Shown: one piece after another, positions 34,330 through 45,703 of the stretch
Position numbering within the stretch: the stretch's first letter is position 1
How the letters are laid out: each line of letters starts with the position of its first letter
DNA from: Escherichia sp. E4742
GTDB taxonomy: Bacteria > Pseudomonadota > Gammaproteobacteria > Enterobacterales > Enterobacteriaceae
Length of the DNA stretch: 64,000 bases
Assembly: GCF_005843885.1 (NCBI RefSeq)
Contig: NZ_CP040443.1
Location: 558,001 to 622,000 of the forward strand
Reading direction: 5' to 3'
The notes under the pieces: generated by a model
Seen by the model: the letters and a program-made list of their open reading frames with translations, nothing else
The model's database searches: none
Told to the model about the DNA's origin: nothing
Position numbers and translations under genes: made by a program

Positions 34330-35178
34330 ATGAACGGCTTACTTCGTATTCGTCAGCGTTACCAGCAGCTTGCCCAGAGTGATAAAAAACTGGCGGACTA
34401 TCTCCTGCTACAACCTGATACGGCGCGCCATTTAAGTTCGCAGCAATTGGCCAACGAAGCTGGGGTCAGTCAATCCAGCGTAGTGAAATTCGCACAAAAA
34501 CTCGGCTATAAAGGTTTTCCAGCCTTAAAACTGGCGTTAAGCGAAGCTCTGGCGAGCCAGCCGGAATCCCCTTCTGTCCCCATTCATAACCAAATTCGCG
34601 GTGATGATCCGCTGCGACTGGTCGGTGAAAAGCTCATAAAAGAAAACACGGCGGCCATGTATGCAACGCTGAACGTTAACAGTGAAGAGAAATTGCATGA
34701 ATGCGTGGTGATGCTGCGTTCTGCGAGGCGGATTATTTTGACTGGCATTGGCGCTTCGGGTCTGGTAGCGCAAAACTTTGCCTGGAAACTGATGAAGATT
34801 GGTTTCAATGCTGCCGCAGAACGCGATATGCATGCGTTGCTCGCTACTGTACAGGCATCTTCACCGGACGACCTGTTATTAGCCATCTCTTACACTGGTG
34901 TACGACGTGAGTTAAATCTCGCGGCAGATGAGATGCTGCGCGTGGGTGGAAAGGTGCTGGCAATTACCGGTTTCACGCCGAATGCTCTGCAACAACGAGC
35001 GTCCCACTGCCTGTATACTATTGCCGAAGAACAGGCGACGAATAGTGCATCGATCTCCGCTTGTCACGCTCAGGGAATGCTTACAGATTTGCTGTTCATT
35101 GCGCTAATCCAGCAGGACCTGGAACTGGCGCCTGAGCGCATTCGCCACAGCGAAGCACTGGTGAAAAAACTGGTTTGA
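34330..35178 (+). CDS. yfhH: YfhH, RpiR-family transcriptional regulator
   Basis: 282 residues from ATG 34330, with AGGAAAG just upstream; a longer in-frame start at 34258 is rejected. An N-terminal RpiR-type helix-turn-helix (LSSQQLANEAGVSQSSVVKFAQKLGYKG) is followed by a SIS sugar-phosphate-binding domain (residues ~120-250). Its effector and targets are unknown. A TATAAT element stands at 34215-34220. Confidence 0.93.
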   Translation: MNGLLRIRQRYQQLAQSDKKLADYLLLQPDTARHLSSQQLANEAGVSQSSVVKFAQKLGYKGFPALKLALSEALASQPESPSVPIHNQIRGDDPLRLVGEKLIKENTAAMYATLNVNSEEKLHECVVMLRSARRIILTGIGASGLVAQNFAWKLMKIGFNAAAERDMHALLATVQASSPDDLLLAISYTGVRRELNLAADEMLRVGGKVLAITGFTPNALQQRASHCLYTIAEEQATNSASISACHAQGMLTDLLFIALIQQDLELAPERIRHSEALVKKLV

Positions 35179-35197
35179 GCAAAGAATGCGCGTATAA

Positions 35198-35494
<297 letters not shown>

Positions 35495-35636
35495 TATTCT
35501 GCTCTGGAAGTAGAGTATTAATTATTTATAGACAAAAGCTTAACACTATTATATTTATTCAAATAATGACAACAGCATAATCATTCACCAAATGAATTCA
35601 TATAATATCTGCGCAGACATTTATTTATAATTATTA

Positions 35637-35670
35637 AAGGCGCGCCTGGCTGGTTAACCTGACGCGCCTT
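35637..35670 (-). terminator. shoB terminator
   Basis: AAGGCGCG and CGCGCCTT pair around an 18 nt loop just after the shoB stop on the minus strand, followed by TTTAAT. The 35495-35636 stretch between yfhL and this hairpin is AT-rich and shows no gene. Confidence 0.7.
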
Positions 35671-35687
35671 AAGTACGTTTCCTTGTG

Positions 35688-35768
35688 TTATAAGAACAGA
35701 AGGATCAGCTGTAAAACAGCAATGATGACTTTAATGACCCGTTTAAACAGGTATCGACAATCAGTCAT
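35688..35768 (-). CDS. shoB: ShoB, small toxic membrane protein
   Basis: A 26-residue ORF, MTDCRYLFKRVIKVIIAVLQ then LILLFL, with GGAAAAACGA upstream of the ATG. It has a short charged N terminus and a hydrophobic C-terminal helix of about 15 residues. It is the ShoB type I toxin of E. coli (formerly RyfB), which depolarises the inner membrane when overproduced. It is controlled by the OhsC antisense RNA encoded 320 bp away on the opposite strand. Confidence 0.96.
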   Translation of the reverse strand: MTDCRYLFKRVIKVIIAVLQLILLFL

Positions 35769-35839
35769 TCGTTTTTCCTTAAACAAGGAATGCAGCCGTT
35801 CAGATTAGCCCTTACATCTCCCCAAAACTGAACGTGCGA

Positions 35840-35862
35840 GTTATTGAGGATGCATGCTGCAC
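35840..35862. repeat. shoB leader copy of the ShoB/OhsC pairing repeat
   Basis: This 23 bp segment is repeated at 36088-36110 with 21 of 23 bases the same. Both are on the plus strand, so OhsC RNA (plus) is complementary to the shoB leader RNA (minus) here. The two mismatches would read as G-U wobble pairs. It lies about 70 nt upstream of the shoB start codon. The rest of 35769-36050 has no coding potential that I can see. Confidence 0.85.
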
Positions 35863-36053
35863 TCCACACCAGAGCTTTGACGACACCACTCGTTTCAATG
35901 GGGGAATTCAGTGGCATGGTGTAAAGCACAGCAAAATCTCCAATAACGAAGCCAATTTTAATGTACTTACGAATTTGCAGTCACGTTAATATTTCCATCA
36001 ATATCGCTTTCTTCGTAAAGGCTCGAGTTTTTATGATAAAGATTGCAAGTTGC

Positions 36054-36083
36054 TTGTAAAAGATAACCACCCTGATCCATAAT
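36054..36083 (+). promoter_or_regulatory. ohsC promoter
   Basis: TTGTAA (36054-36059) and CATAAT (36078-36083) are spaced by 18 bp and place a transcription start near 36090, at the beginning of the pairing repeat. Confidence 0.7.
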
Positions 36084-36089
36084 CGCTGT

Positions 36090-36170
36090 TGTTGAGGGTG
36101 CATGCTGCACAAAATTAAAGTTGTAAAGTAAAACCCCCGTTCCTTACCAGTTCGGGGGTTTTACTTTATA
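36090..36170 (+). ncRNA. ohsC: OhsC, antitoxin RNA of shoB
   Basis: A predicted RNA of about 80 nt runs from the promoter above to the 16 bp terminator at 36124-36168; this length agrees with the ~77 nt OhsC (formerly RyfC) of K-12. Its 5' end contains the segment 36088-36110 that is complementary to the shoB leader, so it can block shoB expression in trans. The exact ends are inferred. Confidence 0.88.
36124..36168. terminator. bidirectional terminator of ohsC and acpS
   Basis: TAAAGTAAAACCCCCG and its exact complement CGGGGGTTTTACTTTA form a 16 bp perfect stem with a 13 nt loop. T tracts in both directions suit ohsC (plus) and acpS (minus). Confidence 0.92.
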
Positions 36171-36187
36171 AAGAGAACGGTATTATT

Positions 36188-36568
36188 TTAACTTTCAATA
36201 ATTACCGTGGCGCAAGCATAATGACGTTCATCTGCCAGCGTCACATGCATATGTGCGACGCCCAGCTTTTCCGCGAGTTTTAATGCCTCGCCCCACAGTC
36301 GCAACCGTGGCTTACCAAGCTCATCATTGAACACTTCAAACTGATTAAACGCCAGACCATTGCGGATCCCGGTTCCAAACGCTTTTGCCGCCGCTTCTTT
36401 CACAGCAAAACGCTTCGCCAGAAAACGCACTGGCTGTTGGTGCGTTTTCCAGATTTCCCATTCGTTATCGCTTAATACGCGGCGAGCCAGGCGCTCACCG
36501 GATCGGGCGATCACCGCTTCAATGCGAGCGATCTCCACGATATCCGTGCCTAAACCTAATATTGCCAT
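36188..36568 (-). CDS. acpS: AcpS, holo-acyl-carrier-protein synthase
   Basis: 126 residues. It transfers 4'-phosphopantetheine from CoA to the serine of acyl carrier protein. Magnesium ligands D9 (LGTDIVEI) and E58 ([12 protein letters not shown]) are present. Its start codon shares one base with the pdxJ stop, so it is coupled to the upstream gene. It is the last gene of the rnc-era-recO-pdxJ-acpS group. Confidence 0.98.
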   Translation of the reverse strand: MAILGLGTDIVEIARIEAVIARSGERLARRVLSDNEWEIWKTHQQPVRFLAKRFAVKEAAAKAFGTGIRNGLAFNQFEVFNDELGKPRLRLWGEALKLAEKLGVAHMHVTLADERHYACATVIIES

Positions 36569-37299
36569 TAGCCACGCGCTTCCAGCATCAGACGCTTCAT
36601 TTCTGCCACCGCATCTTTCAGTCCGGTCATCACTGCACGACCAATAATGGCATGGCCGATATTCAGTTCATGCATCTCAGGAATGGCGGCAATGGCTTTC
36701 ACGTTGTGATAGGTCAGACCGTGGCCGGCGTTAACTTTCAGACCGAGACTTGCAGCAAAGATCGCGGCTTTAGCAATGCGCGCCAACTCTTGCGCCTGTT
36801 CAGCTTCAGTTTTTGCATCGGCATAACAACCGGTGTGGATCTCGATAAACGGGGCGCCTACCTCTGCTGCAGCTTTGATCTGCTCTTCATCTGCGTCGAT
36901 AAACAGAGAAACCTGAATCCCGGCATCCGCCAGACGTTTACAGGCATCGCGCATTTTGTCACGCTGACCTGCGACGTCCAGGCCACCTTCGGTTGTCACT
37001 TCCTGGCGCTTTTCCGGTACCAGGCAGCAAAAATGAGGCTTCGTCTCAATGGCAATCGCCAGCATCTCTTCGGTCACCGCCATTTCCAGATTCATGCGGG
37101 TATCCAGCGTCTGACGCAGGATGCGCACGTCGCGGTCAGTAATGTGGCGACGATCTTCACGCAAATGCACGGTAATGCCATCCGCGCCAGCCTGCTCGGC
37201 AATAAACGCGGCCTGCACCGGGTCGGGGTAAGCAGTACCACGTGCATTACGCAGCGTTGCGATATGGTCAATGTTGACGCCCAACAGTAATTCAGCCAT
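36568..37299 (-). CDS. pdxJ: PdxJ, pyridoxine 5'-phosphate synthase
   Basis: 243 residues from ATG 37299; an in-frame ATG four codons upstream (37311) is less likely. This TIM-barrel enzyme condenses 1-deoxyxylulose 5-phosphate with 3-amino-2-oxopropyl phosphate to PNP in vitamin B6 synthesis. [13 protein letters not shown], the H-R pair in HLREDRRHI and [10 protein letters not shown] are family landmarks. It lies 11 bp after recO and abuts acpS. Confidence 0.98.
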   Translation of the reverse strand: MAELLLGVNIDHIATLRNARGTAYPDPVQAAFIAEQAGADGITVHLREDRRHITDRDVRILRQTLDTRMNLEMAVTEEMLAIAIETKPHFCCLVPEKRQEVTTEGGLDVAGQRDKMRDACKRLADAGIQVSLFIDADEEQIKAAAEVGAPFIEIHTGCYADAKTEAEQAQELARIAKAAIFAASLGLKVNAGHGLTYHNVKAIAAIPEMHELNIGHAIIGRAVMTGLKDAVAEMKRLMLEARG

Positions 37300-37310
37300 G
37301 ACAATCCTCA

Positions 37311-38039
37311 TCAGTCATTATGTGTTTGCACTGTTCGCTTAGGTATAAACTGCCGGAACAGTTCCCTGCTCTTTAAAGGTTTACCGCCAAGATACGGCTT
37401 AAGCGCCATGCGGGTAAAGCGTTTCGCGGCACGCAATGTGTCTGCGTCAGGAAATTCCCGCGTGTGTAACGCTTTCAACTGCCTTCCGGTGAACGTTTTA
37501 TTGTCGATAACGACACTGGCGATAAACCCTTTTTCTTCGCGATAACGATACGTCATGGTGTCATCCACCGGTTCGCCGCTACCTGCACAATGGGTAAAAT
37601 TGACGCCATAACCCAGATGCCCGAGCAATGCCAGTTCAAAGCGGCGCAACGCGGGTTCCGGTGTGCCTGTGGCGCCAGCCAGAGACTGGATGCAGTGCAA
37701 GTAATCGAAAAAGAGTTCCGAGAAGCGCGTCTCGTATTCCAGCACGCGGGAGAGAAGTTCGTTGATGTACAGACCGCTGTAAAGCGTGATACCGCTTAAT
37801 GGTAGCGCCAATGAGACAGCTTCGGCACTGCGCAATGTTTTAACTTCACCGCGCCCACTGAAGCGAAGCAAGAGAGGTGTGAAAGGCTGTAATGCACCTT
37901 TCAGGGTAGAGCGTTTAGAGCGTGCGCCTTTGGCAACCAGACGCACGCGACCCGATTCCTCCGTGAAGACGTCCAGCATCAGGCTGGTTTCGCTCCACGG
38001 GCGACTATGCAATACGAATGCGCGCTGCCAGCCTTCCAT
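37311..38039 (-). CDS. recO: RecO, recombination mediator
   Basis: 242 residues from ATG 38039 (an adjacent ATG at 38042 is possible). It has an N-terminal OB fold and a helical C-terminal domain; the E. coli protein lacks the full zinc-finger cysteine set of some relatives. With RecR it loads RecA on SSB-coated DNA in the RecF pathway. It follows era by 131 bp, a gap filled by the ERIC element, part of which forms its ribosome-binding region. Confidence 0.97.
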   Translation of the reverse strand: MEGWQRAFVLHSRPWSETSLMLDVFTEESGRVRLVAKGARSKRSTLKGALQPFTPLLLRFSGRGEVKTLRSAEAVSLALPLSGITLYSGLYINELLSRVLEYETRFSELFFDYLHCIQSLAGATGTPEPALRRFELALLGHLGYGVNFTHCAGSGEPVDDTMTYRYREEKGFIASVVIDNKTFTGRQLKALHTREFPDADTLRAAKRFTRMALKPYLGGKPLKSRELFRQFIPKRTVQTHND

Positions 38040-38051
38040 CATACTCGTCGC

Positions 38052-38154
38052 CTTTCAAGTTGCAGGTGCCTTGGCTGCACCCGTTCCCCCTGGTCACTTA
38101 CTTTAGTAAGCTCCCAGGGATTCACGGTCTTGCCGCCTTCCTGCACCTCGAAAG
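38052..38154. repeat. ERIC/IRU element between era and recO
   Basis: The element begins CTTTCAAGTTGCAGG and ends CCTGCACCTCGAAAG, with the typical ERIC centre GTCACTTACTTTAGTAAGC. It is shorter than the 127 bp type element. It is transcribed within the rnc-era-recO message and ends only 13 bp before the recO start. Confidence 0.92.
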
Positions 38155-38170
38155 TCATAGAGTATGCTAA

Positions 38171-39783
<1,613 letters not shown>

Positions 39784-39786
39784 TCA

Positions 39787-39880
39787 GCACACGAAACAGA
39801 CCTGATACACATAGGCTCTGTTAACCGCTTTGTCGCGGATTCATTACGCCATATATGGAAACCAACGCTGTTTCGTGTGC
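39787..39880 (-). promoter_or_regulatory. RNase III autoregulatory stem in the rnc leader
   Basis: The 13 nt sequences at 39787-39799 and 39868-39880 are exact inverted repeats (GCACACGAAACAG and its complement) around a 68 nt loop in the transcribed leader. It is the kind of long stem RNase III cleaves to destabilise its own mRNA, as known for E. coli rnc. Confidence 0.85.
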
Positions 39881-39921
39881 CGTGGCAACCAGAAGGCGCC
39901 AACCTTAAACTTCGGGGGAAT

Positions 39922-39950
39922 ATTCTATACACAACGATAAGGGATGTCGT
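39922..39950 (-). promoter_or_regulatory. rnc promoter
   Basis: On the minus strand TAGAAT (-10, 39922-39927) and ACGACA (-35, 39945-39950) are separated by 17 bp. The transcript would include the autoregulatory stem. Confidence 0.65.
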
Positions 39951-40025
39951 TAGCCTGGGGAGATTTATCTCATAAATAATTCACGTTGCCGCCAGAATGA
40001 CGACAACGTGAACGAGAAGCAGCAA

Positions 40026-41000
40026 TTAATGGATGCCACCAATGCGACTTAAGCGCACACCTGTCGGCCATTCACCTTCTTGCTTATCGAAACTCATCCA
40101 GATTGCCGTTGCCCGACCTACCAGATTCGCTTCCGGCACAAAGCCCCAGTAACGGCTGTCCGCGCTGTTGTCGCGGTTATCGCCCATCATGAAGTATTGA
40201 CCCGGCGGGACAATCCAGGTTGCCAGTTGTTGTCCTGGTTGCTGGTAATACATCCCTACCTGATCCTGGGCGATTGGCACAGTCAGGATACGATGCGTTA
40301 CATCGCCCAACGTCTCTTTACGTTCGGAAAGACGAATACCATTTTCTTTGGTTTCGTTTTTCGGCACTTCAAAGAAGCCACTGGTCGCTTCCCCGCCGTT
40401 ACGACGCGAGAAGGTCTGTACGAAATCGCTCGGTTCAACGTTGGAATAAGTTACCGGCAGCGCGTTTTCACAAGCCTGACCAGAACTGCATCCAGGTTGA
40501 ATGGTCACTTCTTTCGCGACCGGATCATAAGTGACTTTATCGCCCGGTAAACCTACCGCTCGCTTGATGTAATCAAGCTTCGGATCTTCCGGGTATTTGA
40601 AGACCACGATATCGCCACGTTTCGGATGGCCGGTTTCGATCAATGTTTTCTGGTAAATAGGATCTTTAATGCCATAAGCAAATTTCTCTACCAGAATGAA
40701 GTCACCGATTAACAGAGTCGGCATCATCGAACCTGACGGAATCTGGAACGGTTCATAAATAAATGAACGCACAATCAATACGATAGCCAGCACCGGAAAT
40801 ACAGAAGCCCCGGTTTCCAGCCAGCCTGGCTTCGGCGCAACCTTTTTCAGTGTTGCTTTATCCAGTGAATCCCCGGCAGCAGCTTGCGCCGCTGCCTGAC
40901 GTTCCCGTCGTTTAGGTGCGAAAAAGAATTTATCCACGCACCATAAAATGCCCGTCACCAGTGTGGCAATCACCAGAATCAGGGCAAACATATTCGCCAT
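40026..41000 (-). CDS. lepB: LepB, signal peptidase I
   Basis: 324 residues. Two N-terminal membrane segments (about 4-22 and 62-77) anchor a periplasmic catalytic domain. The Ser-Lys dyad is S91 (PSGSMMPTL) and K146 (YIKRAVG). It removes signal peptides from secreted proteins and is essential. It follows lepA by 15 bp and is probably cotranscribed with it. Confidence 0.99.
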   Translation of the reverse strand: MANMFALILVIATLVTGILWCVDKFFFAPKRRERQAAAQAAAGDSLDKATLKKVAPKPGWLETGASVFPVLAIVLIVRSFIYEPFQIPSGSMMPTLLIGDFILVEKFAYGIKDPIYQKTLIETGHPKRGDIVVFKYPEDPKLDYIKRAVGLPGDKVTYDPVAKEVTIQPGCSSGQACENALPVTYSNVEPSDFVQTFSRRNGGEATSGFFEVPKNETKENGIRLSERKETLGDVTHRILTVPIAQDQVGMYYQQPGQQLATWIVPPGQYFMMGDNRDNSADSRYWGFVPEANLVGRATAIWMSFDKQEGEWPTGVRLSRIGGIH

Positions 41001-41015
41001 GCCAACTCCTAAGGG

Positions 41016-42815
41016 TTATTTGTTGTCTTTGCCGACGTGCAGAATGGCAAGGAACGCTTCCTGCGGCAGCTCAACGTTACCGATCTGCTTCATACGTTTC
41101 TTACCTTCTTTCTGCTTCTGCAGCAGCTTTTTCTTACGGCTGATATCACCACCATAGCATTTAGCCAGTACGTTTTTACGCAGCTGCTTCACGGTAGAAC
41201 GCGCAATGATGTGCGTTCCAATCGCTGCCTGAATAGCGATATCAAACTGCTGGCGTGGAATCAGATCTTTCATCTTCTCCACCAGCTCACGACCACGGTT
41301 TTGCGAATTATCACGGTGGGTGATCAATGCCAGCGCATCAACACGTTCACCGTTGATTAAGACGTCAACACGCACCATGTCAGAAGCCTGGAAGCGTTTG
41401 AAGTTGTAATCCAAAGACGCATAACCACGCGAGGTAGATTTCAGTCGGTCGAAGAAATCAAGCACCACTTCCGCCATCGGGATCTCGTAGGTCAGCGCTA
41501 CCTGGTTTCCGTGATAGACCATGTTGGTCTGTACACCGCGTTTTTCCACGCACAGGGTAATGACGTTACCGAGATACGCTTGCGGCAGCAGCATGTGACA
41601 CTCTGCAATCGGCTCGCGCAGTTCGTAGATGTTATTTACCGCTGGCAGCTTGGATGGGCTGTCGACGTAGATAACTTCTTTTGCCGTAGTTTCAACTTCA
41701 TACACTACTGTCGGTGCTGTGGTAATCAGGTCAAGATCGTATTCACGTTCCAGACGTTCCTGAATGATCTCCATGTGCAACAGGCCGAGGAAGCCGCAGC
41801 GGAAACCAAAGCCCAGCGCCGTTGAGCTTTCTGGCTCATAGAACAGTGAAGCGTCGTTCAGGCTGAGTTTGCCCAACGCGTCACGGAAGGCTTCATAGTC
41901 GTCGGAACTTACCGGGAACAGACCGGCATATACCTGCGGTTTAACTTTCTTAAACCCAGGCAACGCTTTTTCTGCCGGATTACGCGCCAGCGTTAAGGTA
42001 TCGCCTACCGGTGCACCATGGATGTCTTTGATCGCACACACCAGCCAGCCTACTTCGCCGCATTTCAGTTCAGTACGATCAACCTGTTTCGGCGTGAAGA
42101 TCCCCAGGCGGTCGGCGTTATAAGTCTGCCCGGTGCTCATAACTTTCACTTTGTCGCCCTTACGCAGGATGCCGTTTTTAATACGGATAAGTGAAACAAC
42201 GCCCAGGTAGTTATCGAACCAGGAGTCGATAATCAGCGCCTGTAACGGACCTTCTGGATCGCCTTCCGGCGGCGGAATGTCGCGCACCAGACGTTCGAGA
42301 ACGTCCTGCACGCCAACGCCGGTTTTCGCTGAACAGCGCACCGCATCGGTGGCGTCGATACCAACAATATCTTCAATTTCTTCCGCCACGCGTTCAGGAT
42401 CGGCTGCCGGCAGGTCAATCTTGTTCAGTACCGGCACCACTTCGAGATCCATCTCCATCGCGGTGTAGCAGTTCGCCAGAGTTTGCGCTTCTACGCCCTG
42501 CCCGGCGTCAACCACCAGCAATGCACCTTCACAGGCAGCCAGCGAACGGGAAACTTCATAGGAGAAGTCTACGTGGCCCGGGGTGTCGATAAAGTTAAGC
42601 TGATAGGTTTCACCGTCAGACGCTTTGTAGTCCAGCGTCACGCTTTGCGCTTTGATGGTAATGCCACGCTCACGCTCAAGATCCATGGAATCGAGAACCT
42701 GCGCCTCCATTTCACGGTCAGACAGGCCACCGCAGATCTGGATAATACGGTCAGACAGCGTCGATTTACCGTGGTCAATGTGAGCTATGATCGAAAAGTT
42801 ACGTATATTCTTCAT
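41016..42815 (-). CDS. lepA: LepA, elongation factor 4 (ribosomal GTPase)
   Basis: 599 residues. G1 motif [14 protein letters not shown] and NKID mark the GTPase domain, followed by EF-G-like domains and the LepA-specific C-terminal domain ([14 protein letters not shown]). It acts in ribosome biogenesis and translation initiation; back-translocation has also been proposed. It is upstream of lepB in one unit, 197 bp after rseC. Confidence 0.99.
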   Translation of the reverse strand: MKNIRNFSIIAHIDHGKSTLSDRIIQICGGLSDREMEAQVLDSMDLERERGITIKAQSVTLDYKASDGETYQLNFIDTPGHVDFSYEVSRSLAACEGALLVVDAGQGVEAQTLANCYTAMEMDLEVVPVLNKIDLPAADPERVAEEIEDIVGIDATDAVRCSAKTGVGVQDVLERLVRDIPPPEGDPEGPLQALIIDSWFDNYLGVVSLIRIKNGILRKGDKVKVMSTGQTYNADRLGIFTPKQVDRTELKCGEVGWLVCAIKDIHGAPVGDTLTLARNPAEKALPGFKKVKPQVYAGLFPVSSDDYEAFRDALGKLSLNDASLFYEPESSTALGFGFRCGFLGLLHMEIIQERLEREYDLDLITTAPTVVYEVETTAKEVIYVDSPSKLPAVNNIYELREPIAECHMLLPQAYLGNVITLCVEKRGVQTNMVYHGNQVALTYEIPMAEVVLDFFDRLKSTSRGYASLDYNFKRFQASDMVRVDVLINGERVDALALITHRDNSQNRGRELVEKMKDLIPRQQFDIAIQAAIGTHIIARSTVKQLRKNVLAKCYGGDISRKKKLLQKQKEGKKRMKQIGNVELPQEAFLAILHVGKDNK

Positions 42816-43001
42816 AAAGTATGATTATTGTGCCTTAACGCCCGGTTAACCAGGCTTTTAGAAGTCGCTGTTCTGAGCTTAACGTCTGTATTAATAGAAA
42901 GGCCGCATTCTACACTACAACATTGAGGCGAGGAAATGTTCATACCGTATGGATTGTGGTATCTGGAAACGTCCTCGCATTTGTTATGCAAAATGCAACA
43001 A

Positions 43002-43021
43002 AGCCAGTGAAATCACTGGCT
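43002..43021 (-). terminator. terminator of the rpoE-rseABC operon
   Basis: AGCCAGTGA, a short loop and TCACTGGCT overlap the rseC stop codon; on the minus strand the stem is followed by TTGTTGCATTTTG. Some read-through into lepA is possible. Confidence 0.7.
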
Positions 43022-43492
43022 CGCGTCTTCCGAAGATGTTTCAAACCGCACAAGGCCTGGCGGCAATGCCACGCTTAAAATGATCGGTTGCCATTCAGCC
43101 CGGGCAGCAAGCTTTCGCGAGTAGCCGCGCGCAATCAGGAATCCACCAACGCCACCAAGAATTGCGCCGCATAACGCCGCGATGTCTGAAGCAAAGAGTA
43201 GCTGAAATAACGAAGCAACAAGGAATAATCCCACCAGTGGCGACATATAAACCAGTAATGCGGAACTAAGCAGGCTACCTTCAGCGATTCCTAATTCCAC
43301 TTTTTGCCCCGGCACTAACGGCTCATCACAGGGTACGACGATGGTATGTGTCGTTTGCGGACCAAGTTTATTCAACACGCGACTGCCGCAGCCAGCGCGG
43401 GAAGCGCAGCTGCTGCATGAGGCTTTGACATCACAACTGACCAGCGCCTGCCCGTTTTGCCAGGAGACGACGGTAGCCCACTCTTTGATCAT
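43013..43492 (-). CDS. rseC: RseC, inner membrane protein
   Basis: 159 residues. A Cys-rich cytoplasmic N terminus (CSSCASRAGCG) is followed by two membrane segments (about 80-100 and 105-125), the SoxR-reducing/RseC family pattern. It is linked to reduction of SoxR and to sigmaE control, with a minor role. Its start overlaps the rseB stop by 4 bp. Confidence 0.96.
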   Translation of the reverse strand: MIKEWATVVSWQNGQALVSCDVKASCSSCASRAGCGSRVLNKLGPQTTHTIVVPCDEPLVPGQKVELGIAEGSLLSSALLVYMSPLVGLFLVASLFQLLFASDIAALCGAILGGVGGFLIARGYSRKLAARAEWQPIILSVALPPGLVRFETSSEDASQ

Positions 43493-44445
43493 TGCGCGGT
43501 CCCGAACTTAATGTTCTCGGCAATGCGTTTCGCCGTTTGCGGCGGTAGTTCACCAACAATAGTGATTTCCGCGTTGTCACGTATGCTGGTGCTGACTGTT
43601 CGGCGTCCGGTACGCAACATCTGATCGGTGCTCGATGGCGTCGCGCGGTTAACGTTCACCGAGAAGCTGAACAAGCCGTCGGAATAGAGACGTGATTCGA
43701 TGGGCATATTGTCCATCGTGGGCAACGGGCGTCGGCTACTGGAGACTTCGCTAAACCCTTGCGGCAACCAGGTTGGAGTCCAGTTGAATTTGGCTTTTTC
43801 ACCTACAGGAACAGAAAGCAGTGGAGGCAAGTTCGCCTTCGCCAGCGTCTGCATACTGCTGCTGATATCCTGATTGACATTAAAAGCAATCACGCGAAAT
43901 TGTTCCAGCGTTTCACCATCGCGATCAAGGAGATCAACCCGCATCGGTAATTTCGATTCGGTGTCCATCCACACAATGTAGCTGTAGCGTGTGCCATCAC
44001 GGGCGACTACGCGAATGACTTCGCAAAGACGATCAGCAATACGCGTGCGTCCCACGGAGATAAAGTCGTAGTAAGGAGAAAGGCGTTTGAAATCGGTATA
44101 AATGAGCGATGGCAGAGAATCAACAATGTAATCGCCATTAAGCGTGAACGGTTCAAGGCCCGGCTCAAAGTAGCTGATTTCATTGCCGCGCTGTACCACT
44201 TCCCGGCGCGGGCCATCCATTTGCAACAGCTGTGCAAGCGGACGGTTATCGAGGCGTGCATGTCGATAACGCAGAGACTCAACACCCTGTTTATTGATGC
44301 TGATGAATGACAGCTCGTAATTCAGTGACTGACTGGCCAGGTTCATCTGCTGTAATAACGCCCCGGACGCGGGAGTGGCCGAGGCGTTAGCAGAGAATAA
44401 CAGGCTACCTGTCACTAATGACATGGCAAACCAAAGTTGCTTCAT
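43489..44445 (-). CDS. rseB: RseB, periplasmic regulator of sigmaE
   Basis: 318 residues with a Sec signal peptide ending near SANASA (about residue 23). The mature protein is the two-domain MucB/RseB type. RseB binds the periplasmic part of RseA, shields it from DegS cleavage, and senses mislocalised lipoproteins and lipopolysaccharide. It overlaps rseC by 4 bp and shares one base with rseA. Confidence 0.97.
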   Translation of the reverse strand: MKQLWFAMSLVTGSLLFSANASATPASGALLQQMNLASQSLNYELSFISINKQGVESLRYRHARLDNRPLAQLLQMDGPRREVVQRGNEISYFEPGLEPFTLNGDYIVDSLPSLIYTDFKRLSPYYDFISVGRTRIADRLCEVIRVVARDGTRYSYIVWMDTESKLPMRVDLLDRDGETLEQFRVIAFNVNQDISSSMQTLAKANLPPLLSVPVGEKAKFNWTPTWLPQGFSEVSSSRRPLPTMDNMPIESRLYSDGLFSFSVNVNRATPSSTDQMLRTGRRTVSTSIRDNAEITIVGELPPQTAKRIAENIKFGTAQ

Positions 44446-45095
44446 TACTGCGATTGCGTTCCTAAAGTTTGAATTCCTGGCACCTGTACAGCGGCTTGCT
44501 GTGTTTGTGCCTGCTCAAACTGAAGCTGTTCAGAGTGGAGTCGACGTTGCAGTTCGTAATCCTGCAACATGGCATTAATGCGACGACGCTGCTCCTGTAC
44601 CTGCTGCTGTTGACCATTGTTTGCGGTCGCTTCAGAAGGTACTCCCAGACTTACCGGACTGGCTTTCCCCATCATCGGCAGAGTATTAAATACCGGTGTT
44701 TCGGGCTGCTGGGACGTTTCAGATTGTCCATTATAGTGCTGGACGCCAACGATAACTGCAAGCGATACACATGCCGCTACGCCCATTTGGGTAAGCTGTG
44801 CCGCCCATGGACGTACTTTCTGCCAGAATGGCATTTTCTGCCATTGATGCGGCGCAGGCTGGGCCTCTGGGATCAATGTCGTCGGTTGACGAACGGGCTC
44901 TTCTTCAATGGCGGCCATCACGCGTGATGAAATATCGAAATGAAGCAACTCAGGAGTATCACCCCGCATAGAGTCACGGATTAAGTGATAGCTTTCCCAG
45001 GTTTTCTGCATTTCCGGGTTGTGAGCCAGTTCGTTAAGCAGCTCACTATCCAGCGTTTCGCCATCCATTAAAGCGGAAAGTTGTTCTTTCTGCAT
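44445..45095 (-). CDS. rseA: RseA, anti-sigmaE factor
   Basis: 216 residues from ATG 45095; a longer frame reaching 45131 is rejected. A cytoplasmic N domain binds sigmaE, a single membrane segment lies near residues 101-118, and the periplasmic part is Gln-rich. Regulated proteolysis by DegS and RseP releases sigmaE. It is 32 bp after rpoE. Confidence 0.97.
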   Translation of the reverse strand: MQKEQLSALMDGETLDSELLNELAHNPEMQKTWESYHLIRDSMRGDTPELLHFDISSRVMAAIEEEPVRQPTTLIPEAQPAPHQWQKMPFWQKVRPWAAQLTQMGVAACVSLAVIVGVQHYNGQSETSQQPETPVFNTLPMMGKASPVSLGVPSEATANNGQQQQVQEQRRRINAMLQDYELQRRLHSEQLQFEQAQTQQAAVQVPGIQTLGTQSQ

Positions 45096-45127
45096 GCCTA
45101 ATACCCTTATCCAGTATCCCGCTATCG

Positions 45128-45703
45128 TCAACGCCTGATAAGCGGTTGAACTTTGTTATCAATAGCTTCCCTCGCTCGGAAGATACGTGAACGCACCGTA
45201 CCTACCGGACAATCCATGATAGCGGCTATCTCTTCATAGCTCAGGCCATCCAGCTCCCGCAAGGTTATTGCCATGCGTAAATCTTCCGGGAGGGACTCAA
45301 TAGTTCGGAAAACTATCTGTCTCAGTTCTTCTGACAACATTAAGTTCTCAGGGTTCGAAATTTCTTTCAGCGCGCCGCCACTTTCGAAGTTTTCTGCTTC
45401 AATGGCATCCACATCACTGGAAGGTGGACGACGCCCCTGAGCAACCAGGTAATTTTTCGCTGTATTTACAGCAATCCGATACAGCCATGTATAAAAAGCA
45501 CTATCTCCCCGGAACGAATCCAGCGCACGATAGGCTTTAATAAAAGCTTCTTGTACCACATCGGGAACATCACCCGACGGCACATAGCGGGAAACCAGAC
45601 TCGCCACTTTATGCTGATAGCGCACTACCAGTAAGTTAAAAGCTTTCTGATCTCCCTTCTGGACCCGTTCAACCAGGACCTGGTCCGTTAACTGCTCGCT
45701 CAT
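45128..45703 (-). CDS. rpoE: RpoE, sigmaE (ECF sigma factor)
   Basis: 191 residues from ATG 45703, which overlaps the stop of rseD; a longer frame to 45736 is rejected because it lies in rseD. Sigma2 (VVRYQHKVASLV, VVQEAFIKAYRALDSFRG) and sigma4 (GLSYEEIAAIMDCPVGTVRSRIFRAREAI) regions are clear. It directs envelope-stress genes and its own operon. Confidence 0.99.
   Translation of the reverse strand: MSEQLTDQVLVERVQKGDQKAFNLLVVRYQHKVASLVSRYVPSGDVPDVVQEAFIKAYRALDSFRGDSAFYTWLYRIAVNTAKNYLVAQGRRPPSSDVDAIEAENFESGGALKEISNPENLMLSEELRQIVFRTIESLPEDLRMAITLRELDGLSYEEIAAIMDCPVGTVRSRIFRAREAIDNKVQPLIRR

Noticed and set aside
35495..36187. possible mobile island in the AT-rich stretch between yfhL and acpS
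   Set aside because: Explained by shoB and ohsC with their leaders and terminators; no transposase or integrase remnant or direct-repeat ends seen.
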